DNA from: Acidobacteriota bacterium | Lineage (GTDB): Bacteria > Acidobacteriota > Vicinamibacteria > Marinacidobacterales > SMYC01 | Direction of reading: 5' to 3' | DNA length: 37,330 nucleotides | Assembly (NCBI GenBank): GCA_004356105.1 | Contig: SMYC01000207.1 | Span: 1-37,330 of the forward strand | Translations under genes and position numbers: made by a program | Notes under the pieces: generated by a model | What the model was told of the DNA's origin: nothing | Database searches by the model: none | What the model saw: only the letters and a program-made list of their open reading frames with translations | Part shown: one piece after another, positions 8,443 to 15,309 of the stretch | How positions within the stretch are numbered: position 1 is the stretch's first letter | Layout of the letters: the number at the start of each line of letters is the position of its first letter

Positions 8443-9324
8443 ATGTCGGAGCCAGCGGGAGTGCGATTCGTTTTCATTACCGGGCTTTCCGGGTCGGGGA
8501 AGACCCTGGCGATGAAAGCGCTCGAAGATTCGGGTTTTTTCTGCGTCGACAACCTCCCGGCGAAGCTCATATTGCCCTTCGCCGAGCTCACCGCCAAAGG
8601 TGGTGAGATCGACCGCGTCGCCATCGTTACTGACATTAGGGAACGAGGCTTTCTCGAGGATTTTCCCGAGGCACATGAGCGTCTCAAAGAGCGTGGCTTC
8701 CCCACGACGGTCATCTTCTTAATCGCGCGCAACGACATCCTTGTCCGGCGTTTCAGCGAGAGCCGCCGCCCGCATCCGCTTCAAAGCGATGGCGAGACAA
8801 CTGCCTTGGAAGACGCGGTTGAGCGCGAAGAGGTAGAGCTCGCGCCCATTCGGAAGATCGCGGATCGGATCTTGGATACGTCGAACTTGACGGTCCACGA
8901 GCTTCGTCAACACGTGCTCGAGAACTTCGTGGAATCGACCGAACATGCGGGGCCGGCAATCCACGTTTTGTCCTTTGGATACAAATACGGCATTCCCTTG
9001 GGTGCGGACCTCTTGTTTGACGTGCGCTTTCTTCCCAATCCATACTTCGAGGCGGACCTACGAGAGAAGACGGGCAACGACGCGGAAGTAGAGGCCTTTC
9101 TCTTCGCGCAACCACAAACGAAGGAGTTTCTCGACCGGCTCATGTCTTTTCTCGACTATCTGCTGCCGCATTATGCGGCGGAGGGCAAGAGCAATCTTAC
9201 GATCGCCGTTGGGTGCACCGGTGGAAGGCATCGTTCGGTAGCGATTTCAAACCATATTGGAAAGCGACTCCGGAGCGACCATGAGCGTGTGCGGGTGTCG
9301 CATCGAGATGTGGAGAAAGTCTGA
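8443..9324 (+). CDS. rapZ: RNase adapter RapZ / nucleotide-binding protein
   Basis: The 293-residue product carries Walker A GLSGSGKT at residues 14-21, the following CVDNLPAKL signature, and the C-terminal conserved block GCTGGRHRSVAISNHI, all diagnostic of RapZ (YvcJ/YhbJ). In Escherichia coli RapZ binds small RNAs and guides RNase E to control glucosamine-6-phosphate synthase; in other phyla the role is less clear. It sits between hpf and the phosphotransferase genes. In many related operons an HPr kinase lies between hpf and rapZ, and none is present here. The stop TGA at 9322-9324 is followed immediately by the GTG of the next gene. Confidence 0.92.
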   Translation: MSEPAGVRFVFITGLSGSGKTLAMKALEDSGFFCVDNLPAKLILPFAELTAKGGEIDRVAIVTDIRERGFLEDFPEAHERLKERGFPTTVIFLIARNDILVRRFSESRRPHPLQSDGETTALEDAVEREEVELAPIRKIADRILDTSNLTVHELRQHVLENFVESTEHAGPAIHVLSFGYKYGIPLGADLLFDVRFLPNPYFEADLREKTGNDAEVEAFLFAQPQTKEFLDRLMSFLDYLLPHYAAEGKSNLTIAVGCTGGRHRSVAISNHIGKRLRSDHERVRVSHRDVEKV

Positions 9325-9765
9325 GTGATCGGCATCGTGGTCGTTACCCATGGCCAGCTCGCACGCGAGCTCGTCTCGGCGGCCGAGATGATCATCGGGG
9401 AAATCCCAAACGTGACCGCGGTCTCCATTGGTTGGCACGAGAGCCCGGACGACGCGCAAAGAGAGATCGAGCAAGCCATTTTGTACGCCGATTCCGGCAA
9501 AGGCACCGTCGTGCTCACCGACATGTTCGGTGGCACACCTTCGAATTTGAGCTTGACCTTTCTCGAGAAAGGCCGAGTCGAGGTCGTTACGGGTGTGAAC
9601 CTGCCAATGCTCATCCGGCTTGCGAGCCTTCGCGAAGAAGAAGATGGAGACGACCTATTGGAGCTTGCCGCCGAAGGCGCGCGGGAGGGTAAGGACAGTA
9701 TCTACCTTGCCGGTAATCTGCTGGCGCGGAAGGAAGAGAAAGGAAAGGCCGCCGAGAGTGGTTGA
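9325..9765 (+). CDS. PTS mannose/fructose-family EIIA component
   Basis: The 146-residue product begins MIGIVVVTHGQLARELV, with phosphoryl-accepting His9, and contains the DMFGGTPSNLSL motif typical of mannose-family (PF03610) EIIA domains. EIIA takes phosphate from HPr. With no EIIB, EIIC or EIID genes in the window, a regulatory rather than sugar-transport role is likely. The start is GTG at 9325, abutting the rapZ stop without spacing. The C-terminus is charged and its last codons overlap the HPr start by 8 bp, so EIIA and HPr are probably translationally coupled. Confidence 0.92.
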   Translation: MIGIVVVTHGQLARELVSAAEMIIGEIPNVTAVSIGWHESPDDAQREIEQAILYADSGKGTVVLTDMFGGTPSNLSLTFLEKGRVEVVTGVNLPMLIRLASLREEEDGDDLLELAAEGAREGKDSIYLAGNLLARKEEKGKAAESG

Positions 9766-10033
9766 GCGACGCGTCGAGATCGTAAACGTTCTCGGCCTTC
9801 ATGCAAGGCCCGCGGCTCGATTCGTGCGCACCGCCACAAAGTTCCGCTCGAAAGTCACCATCACGAAAGACGGAACGACGACGGACGGCAAGAGCATCCT
9901 CGGTATACTTTTTCTCGTAGCAGCAGTAGGAAGCGTCATCACCATTTCCGCGACCGGTGAGGATGAGGAAGCGGCGTTGAACGAGCTCGTGACGCTCGTC
10001 GCCGAAGGGCTTGGCGAAAAGGGGAGCGGATGA
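9758..10033 (+). CDS. ptsH: Phosphocarrier protein HPr
   Basis: A GTG start at 9758, with AGGAAAGG at 9741-9748 as ribosome site 9 bases upstream, gives a 91-residue HPr. His15 lies in VLGLHARPAA, the site phosphorylated by EI. Ser46 lies in DGKSILGI, the site used by HPr kinase in many bacteria. These residues fall at canonical numbering only with this start, which supports it over the longer open frame from 9620. The protein relays phosphate from EI (next gene, ATGA overlap) to the EIIA encoded just upstream. Retention of Ser46 although no HPr kinase gene is present locally is worth noting. Confidence 0.93.
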   Translation: MVERRVEIVNVLGLHARPAARFVRTATKFRSKVTITKDGTTTDGKSILGILFLVAAVGSVITISATGEDEEAALNELVTLVAEGLGEKGSG

Positions 10034-11820
10034 CGACGAGCGCGCCGACGGCACGGCTCGGCCGCGCCGATGGGCGGGAGCCGGTGGTCTTGCACGGCAT
10101 CGGTGTCGCTCCAGGAATCGTCATCGCGCGTGCGCTCGTCTTCGACCACCAAGAAGTCCCGTTCTTCCGCATTCCACTATTGCGCCAAGAAGTGAAGCCT
10201 GAGGTAGCACGGCTCGAAAAAGCCGCGGAGCTCACGAAGAATCAACTCGAAGTAGTCAAAGCGCGCACGGTCGATGCCTTGGGCGAAGATCATGGCTACA
10301 TCGTCGATGCCCAAATCCTAATGCTCGACGACCCGCTTCTCATCGGCCGCGTCGAGCAAGTGATCCGCGAGCAGCGCGTCAACGCCGAATGGGCCGTGAA
10401 AGTCACGCTCGAAGAGCTGGCCTCGGTATTCGATCGTATCCAGGACAATTACTTCCGGGCGCGTCGCGGCGATATATTCGACGTTGCTGGACGGCTGGTG
10501 CGTAACATCGCTGGCGCGCCTAACCGGAGCCTCGGAAAGCTGGAGAAGGATTACATCCTCCTCTCCGAGAACGTGCGGCCATCCGATACGGCGCAGCTCG
10601 ACTGGGAACACACTGCGGGCCTCGCTATGGAAGTCGGAAGCCGCACCTACCACACCGCCATCATCGCCCGTTCACTCGGCATCCCCTGCGTCGTCGGTGT
10701 TCGGGGTCTGATGAAGAAAGTAGACCACGGAGCGCCCCTCATCCTCGACGGAAGCGAAGGCATCATCGTGCTCAACCCCGATCGCGCAACGCTGCGGGAA
10801 TACCGTGCCAAGCGGCGCCGTGAGAAAGTGGTCGGGCAGAAACTCGAACATTTGCGCGATCTGCCCGCGGAGACGACAGACGGCTTCAAAATCGTCCTCC
10901 AAGCCAATATCGAATATCCCGAAGAGTGCGCGGCGGCGGAGAAGAACGGCGCACAAGGCATTGGTCTTTTTCGTTCGGAGTGGTTTCTGACCAGAACCCG
11001 TGGGGCTTTTCCGAGCGAGGAGGAGCAATATGTCGTGTACCGCAGGTTGGCGGAGCGGATGAAGCCGTGGTCCGTCATCGTGCGTGCGTTCGATCTCTCG
11101 GCCGAGCAACTTGGAGACAGTGCTTCTGAGTCCGAGCCCAACCCGGCGCTCGGATTGCGAGCGGTGCGACTATTGCTGCGGCATCGGACGCTGTTCAAAG
11201 AGCAGCTCCGCGCATTATGGCGCGCCAGGGTCCATGGGAACATCAAAGTGATGTTTCCGATGGTGAGTGGTGTCGGTGAGTTCCGCGACGCGATGAGCGT
11301 CGTCGAAGAGGCGAAGCAGGAGCTTCGGCGCGACGGGCTCGAGTTCGCGGGCGAGCTGCCCTGTGGCGTGACGCTCGAAGTGCCCTCGGCGGCGGCGATA
11401 GCGGACCTCCTGGCGAAAGAGGCAGCCTTTTTCAGCATCGGCACGAACGATCTGATCCAATATCTGCTCGGCGTCGACCGTGGCAACGATCGGGTGTCGT
11501 ATCTCTACGAGCCGCTTCATCCCGCCGTTCTCCGAACCCTCCGGTTTGTCATCGACTCGGCGCATGAGGGCGGGATCAAAGTTGGTATGTGTGGCGAGAT
11601 GGCGGCGGATCCGCTCCTCATCGCACTCCTCGTCGGGTTTGGCCTCGATGAGCTCTCGATGAACGCGGTCTCCATCCCGACCGTCAAGAACTTGATTCGG
11701 CGATTATCCGCAAGCGAAGCCCGGGCCATTACGGAAGAAGCTCTCCGTCTCGCCACGGTGAAAGAGGTCTCCGCTTTTCTGGGAGAGGAGCTACGGAAGC
11801 TCACTCCTGCGAAACACTGA
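10030..11820 (+). CDS. ptsI: Phosphoenolpyruvate-protein phosphotransferase (Enzyme I)
   Basis: The 596-residue product has the HPr-binding/phosphohistidine half, with His208 in GSRTYHTAIIARSLGIP, and the PEP-binding TIM-barrel half, with the FFSIGTNDLIQYLLGVDRGN and GMCGEMAADP motifs, the latter carrying the conserved Cys. The N-terminus has an extra ~18 residues before the usual GIGVAPGI start, so a later start cannot be excluded, although the ATGA overlap with ptsH favours 10030. EI transfers phosphate from PEP to HPr. Together with HPr and the single EIIA this makes a minimal phosphorelay, probably sensing the PEP/pyruvate state next to rpoN and rapZ. Confidence 0.94.
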   Translation: MTTSAPTARLGRADGREPVVLHGIGVAPGIVIARALVFDHQEVPFFRIPLLRQEVKPEVARLEKAAELTKNQLEVVKARTVDALGEDHGYIVDAQILMLDDPLLIGRVEQVIREQRVNAEWAVKVTLEELASVFDRIQDNYFRARRGDIFDVAGRLVRNIAGAPNRSLGKLEKDYILLSENVRPSDTAQLDWEHTAGLAMEVGSRTYHTAIIARSLGIPCVVGVRGLMKKVDHGAPLILDGSEGIIVLNPDRATLREYRAKRRREKVVGQKLEHLRDLPAETTDGFKIVLQANIEYPEECAAAEKNGAQGIGLFRSEWFLTRTRGAFPSEEEQYVVYRRLAERMKPWSVIVRAFDLSAEQLGDSASESEPNPALGLRAVRLLLRHRTLFKEQLRALWRARVHGNIKVMFPMVSGVGEFRDAMSVVEEAKQELRRDGLEFAGELPCGVTLEVPSAAAIADLLAKEAAFFSIGTNDLIQYLLGVDRGNDRVSYLYEPLHPAVLRTLRFVIDSAHEGGIKVGMCGEMAADPLLIALLVGFGLDELSMNAVSIPTVKNLIRRLSASEARAITEEALRLATVKEVSAFLGEELRKLTPAKH

Positions 11821-11838
11821 CGCGTCGACGCGTTTTCT
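11820..11838 (+). terminator. Candidate intrinsic terminator after ptsI
   Basis: The palindrome ACGCG-TCGA-CGCGT begins at the last base of the ptsI stop and is followed by TTTCTT. A five-base-pair GC-rich stem with a short T-run is a modest rho-independent terminator. It fits the end of the long co-directional run and the start of a separately promoted gene 50 bp later. Confidence 0.4.
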
Positions 11839-11847
11839 TGTCCATTC

Positions 11848-11876
11848 TTGCGGGGATCGGCTTTCATGGCTATTCT
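11848..11876 (+). promoter_or_regulatory. Candidate promoter of the UnbV-TlpA gene
   Basis: TTGCGG (11848-11853) and TATTCT (11871-11876) are separated by 17 bases. The -10 ends 5 bases before the ATG at 11882, so any transcript would be leaderless or nearly so. The hexamers match the consensus only partly. Confidence 0.3.
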
Positions 11877-11881
11877 GAGTG

Positions 11882-14644
11882 ATGCGCAATGGAGTGTCGT
11901 GTGTGCTCGTGTGGCTTCTTTGTGCCGTCGCGCTCCCGGCATCGGCGCAGACTATCGAGCTCGACCGCGCCGAATTGGAGCGTGTGGAAGACCTTTCCGA
12001 ATCGCTAGCCAATCAGCTTCTCGAGCTTTCCGTGTCTATGCGCCGGCAGGACCTCGCCCAAGTCGCGACGATCTTCGACGCGCACGGGTCCTTCGACGCC
12101 ACGCTCTTTCCGTCCAAAGCCGGGCCTAGCTCCCTCGCCTTCAAGTGGATCGAAAGCCATGGATGGGAGCTCGATAGCGAGCCTCGTCCCCTCCGGCGCG
12201 AGGTATTCCTTGCGAGTCTCGAAGACTTTCTCGCTCATTTCACGAGCATCGAAGACGTGCGCTTCAAAGTCAAAAAAGCGGATTTCGAGCTCGGTGAGCC
12301 GGTGCGCGGTGAGGCCTCGGTCTTCTTCTTTCTCATCGGGCGTGATCCCGCAGGTCGTCGCGAGTGGGTACGGGGCAATATCGATCTCCGCGTGCACCTC
12401 GGTCCCGAGGCGCGTTTTGTCATCGACTATTGGCGATTCCAAAACATCGATTCACTCAGCTCTCGGCAGGATCTGTTCTCCGAGGTGAGCGAGCCTTTGG
12501 GAATGTGGGAGGACGTCCCGCGGTTCGGGGTCGCGCCAAATGACGGCTTCGTGGCCCATGGCGTCGCGATTGGCGACGTCGATGGCGACGGACTCGTCGA
12601 TCTTTTCACGAGCGGCGTTCTCGGAAACCGCCTCTATTTGAACGCGCTCGATAGTGGCTCGACTTTTCGCGACGTTTCTGACGAGACGCTCGTTCTCTTC
12701 AGCCGCCAGGGAACAGGGGTGCTCCTGGTCGACTACGACAATGACGGCGATCTCGACATCTTCATGGCAGCCGTGGGTGAGCAAATTTTGCTGCAGAATC
12801 AGTTGCGGCCTTCGGGAAAGCTAGAGTTTCTCGATGTGTCGGCGGAGGCGGGTGTCGACCATCGTGCGGTCGGGTTCAGCGCGTCCGCGGCGGATGTGAA
12901 CGGAGATGGCTTCACGGATCTCTATGTGAGCTCCTACAACCTGTATGGGCAGATCATGCCCGACTCGTGGAGCCGGGCTAGAAACGGTACGCCGAACTTG
13001 CTGTTCATCAATCAAGGTGACGGGACGTTCCGTGAGGAGGCGCGGTCGTGGCGTGTGGCCGATCGACGGTGGAGCTACGCCGCGGCGTTCGCCGATGTCG
13101 ACGGCGATGGGCGCCAAGATCTCTATGTCGCGAACGATTTCGGAGAGAACGCGCTCTTCATGAATCGCGGTGATCATTTCGAAGACGAGGCCGCGTTGCG
13201 CGGCGTCCTGGATCCTGGAAACGGGATGGGCGTATCGTTCGGTGACTATGACAACGATGGCGACCTCGACCTCCACGTTACGAACATGTCCTCCACCGCG
13301 GGTAATCGTATTCTCGCTCGCCTCATGCCCGATGCGACTGCCGATGATGCGTTGTTGAAGAAGCTGGCCGCCGGAAACTCGCTTTTCGAAAATCAAGGCG
13401 ACGGCCACTTCGTGAACGTGGCTGCGGCGGCGGGAGGGTTCGGCGCCGGTTGGGCTTATGGCGGGGGTTTCTTCGACTACGACAATGACGGATGGGAGGA
13501 CCTGTTCTCCGTGAACGGATTCGTCTCGGGGAAGACGATGAAGGACACGTGAAGCCTGTTCTGGCGCCACGTCGTGGCGGCCGCGAGCGAGCAGGAGAAG
13601 GCGGGCAACAGCACGTATCAGAACGAGCACATGGCGCAGCTCTTCGAAGAGGGGATGTCGTTCAGCGGATTCGAGCGCGACGCCCTCTACCTCGCGCGAG
13701 GCGACGGAACCTATATGGACGTTTCCGGCGTCTCCGGTCTCGATTCCATTAGTGACGGACGCGGTCTTGCTTTCGGAGATCTCGACAATGACGGGGACCT
13801 CGACGTGGTGATCGTGCCCGTGCAAGAGGCCGCGCGTCTCGTCTATCGCAACAATGTGGGGCAGGACAACGATTTCGTGCGCGTTGCCCTTCGCGGGACT
13901 CGCTCGGCGCGAGACGCCTTTGGCGCGGTCGTGAAGCTCGAAACGTCCCGCGGGACTCAGACGAAAATCAAAGCCGGCGGGAGCGGTTTTCTCTCCTATA
14001 GCGACTCCCGGCTTCTTTTTGGGCTCGGGCCTAACGCACCCGACGGGCCCTATCCGCTATCGGTGCTTTGGCCCTCGGGGCTCGAAGAGCGCTACGAGGT
14101 CGAGAGCGGCGAAAGCGTGCTTCTCGTCGAGGGTGAAGGCCTCTCGAAGCTCCATCTCGAGCGGCTGGAGCTGCCCCGGCCACGAACGACATCGGAAAGG
14201 ATCTTCAGGACTCTGGCGGTAGGCGTTGGCGAGTCGTTTCCGGAGCTCGCGCTCACGCCCGTGGGCGCCTACACGAAGACTGCTTTCGGTGTTTCCGGAC
14301 GGAAGATGCTCGTCAACTTCTGGGCGACTTGGTGTGTGCCGTGCGCGGTGGAGATGCCCGAGCTCGAGAGCCTGTTTCCGAAGCTCGAGGCGGCGGGCGT
14401 CGGTCTCGTGGGTATCAGCGTCGACACCAATACGGCCGCCGTGCCCGGCTACCTCGAGACGCGGCAGATTTCCTACCCCAACTACACGCTCGCGGAGTCT
14501 GATTTCGGGAAAATCTTCGCGGGCGCGTCCCTCACGGTTCCTCTCACGCTCGTTCTCGACGCCCGCGGGAAAGTGATCGACGCGTTCTCCGGCTGGAGTG
14601 CCGAAACGCGCTCCGCCCTCGAGGCGCTGGCCGAAAGCCATTAA
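11882..14644 (+). CDS. Secreted FG-GAP/UnbV (ASPIC) protein fused to TlpA thioredoxin, interrupted by in-frame TGA
   Basis: One reading frame encodes 920 residues if the TGA at codon 557 (13550-13552) is read through. Order: signal peptide (MRNGVSCVLVWLLCAVALPASAQ); an alpha/beta region of about 190 residues; six FG-GAP calcium loops such as DVDGDGLVDLF and DYDNDGDLDIF before the TGA; another (DLDNDGDLDVV) after it; an ASPIC/UnbV domain; and a C-terminal TlpA-like domain with WCVPC (Cys818 and Cys821). The frame is intact on both sides, with no frameshift and no loss of domain homology. The second half has no ribosome site before its first possible start (GTG at 13574), so two independent genes are unlikely. 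The TGA may encode selenocysteine, since a SECIS-like hairpin follows. It could instead be a recent nonsense mutation or a sequencing error. The fusion suggests an exported beta-propeller adhesion or binding protein carrying its own disulfide reductase domain. Confidence 0.75.
13555..13595 (+). promoter_or_regulatory. SECIS-like hairpin immediately downstream of in-frame TGA
   Basis: Just after the TGA at 13550-13552, CCTGTTC (13555-13561) can pair with GAGCAGG (13589-13595), a 7-bp lower stem with one G-U pair. CGCCAC (13565-13570) pairs perfectly with GTGGCG (13574-13579), leaving an apical GTC triloop. The apical loop begins 18 bases after the TGA and opens with G-U. Bacterial SECIS elements are known to lie inside the coding region, with the loop roughly 16-37 bases after the UGA and a guanine at the loop start; the fdhF element has almost the same spacing. 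GC-rich coding sequence forms hairpins by chance, so this is suggestive only. Confidence 0.45.
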
Positions 14645-14654
14645 AGAGGAGCAG

Positions 14655-14885
14655 AGCTAGATCAATATTAAGAAAAGCGTAACGCAAAGTCGCAAAGGCG
14701 CAAAGGCGCAAAGAAGAACAAGAAAGAAGAAGGTGAGAGGAGACGCTCTGTCGATCAAGTTTGTGGCCACTGACCGTTAGAGGCGAAAAGAGCGGTTCCA
14801 TACATTTTCTTTCTTTTCTTTCTTTTCTTTGCGTCTTTGCGTCTTTGCGCCTTTGCGTTACGCTTTTCCTAATATTGATTTAGCT
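14655..14885. repeat. MITE-like element with 59-bp terminal inverted repeats
   Basis: Bases 14655-14713 and the reverse complement of 14827-14885 agree at 54 of 59 positions. Each arm contains three or four iterations of the CGCAAAG(G/A) unit preceded by AAAAGCGTAACGCAAAG and an AT-rich outer end. The partly purine-rich inner flanks extend the similarity. The centre (about 110 bp) has no convincing gene. The structure is that of a non-autonomous miniature element or a large palindromic interspersed repeat. No clear target duplication is visible. This element occupies most of the 319-bp non-coding gap between the UnbV-TlpA gene and padR; the rest of the gap holds the padR promoter. Confidence 0.75.
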
Positions 14886-14928
14886 AGTTTCTCACGTTTA
14901 GAGATCCTTCAGCAGCGCAGATCTGTTC

Positions 14929-14957
14929 TTGACAACTATATTGCTAATCACTATAGT
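14929..14957 (+). promoter_or_regulatory. padR promoter with overlapping inverted repeat (leaderless)
   Basis: A near-consensus sigma-70 promoter is visible: TTGACA at 14929-14934, a 17-base spacer, and TATAGT at 14952-14957. The -10 ends 6 bases before the padR ATG at 14964, so the start site should coincide with the A of the ATG and the mRNA would be leaderless. An inverted repeat ACTATA (14935-14940) and TATAGT (14952-14957) overlaps the spacer and the -10, a good candidate for PadR autoregulation. Confidence 0.7.
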
Positions 14958-14963
14958 TTGTTC

Positions 14964-15308
14964 ATGACGAATAGCAAAGCGGGGGAGCTCAGCCACGTCT
15001 CGTACCAAATTCTCGTTGCCTTGGGGGACAGTCCCAAACACGGCTACGGCGTGATGCGCGACATCGAAACGCGGAGCGCGGGCCGTATGCAGGTGCTTCC
15101 GGGGACCCTCTACAGCACCATAAAGAAAATGCTTGCCCACGGAGTGATCGAAGAATGCGCGCCGCCGGCGAAAGAACGGGATGTCGACGAGCGTCGCCGT
15201 TACTACCGCTTGACTTCGCGGGGAAGAGAGGTCGCTTCCAAAGAGACGGAACGGATGGCCCTTCTCGTGCGCATCGCGCGCAAGAAGGGTTTCGCTCCTG
15301 CGAGATGA
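14964..15308 (+). CDS. PadR-family transcriptional regulator
   Basis: The 114-residue product is a short PadR regulator. Its winged helix runs from SHVSYQILVALGDSPKHGYGVMRDIE through LPGTLYSTIKKMLAHGVIEE to RRRYYRLTSRGREVASKE, all family hallmarks. PadR proteins are dimeric repressors, often of transporter operons. The ATG at 14964 was chosen because the homology begins a few residues later and because the strong promoter lies directly in front; the frame upstream runs into the repeat element and is not coding. The permease gene begins about 2 bp after the stop, so both probably form one unit that PadR controls through the promoter palindrome. Confidence 0.9.
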   Translation: MTNSKAGELSHVSYQILVALGDSPKHGYGVMRDIETRSAGRMQVLPGTLYSTIKKMLAHGVIEECAPPAKERDVDERRRYYRLTSRGREVASKETERMALLVRIARKKGFAPAR

Positions 15309-15309
15309 C

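Noticed and set aside
12821..13825. 334-codon open frame on the minus strand
   Set aside because: Antisense shadow of the FG-GAP repeats; its apparent periodicity comes from the calcium-loop codons on the other strand.
13574..14644. Second half of the UnbV-TlpA gene as an independent gene starting at GTG 13574
   Set aside because: No ribosome site or promoter precedes it, it begins in the middle of the propeller/UnbV region, and it shares the frame with the first half across only one stop codon.
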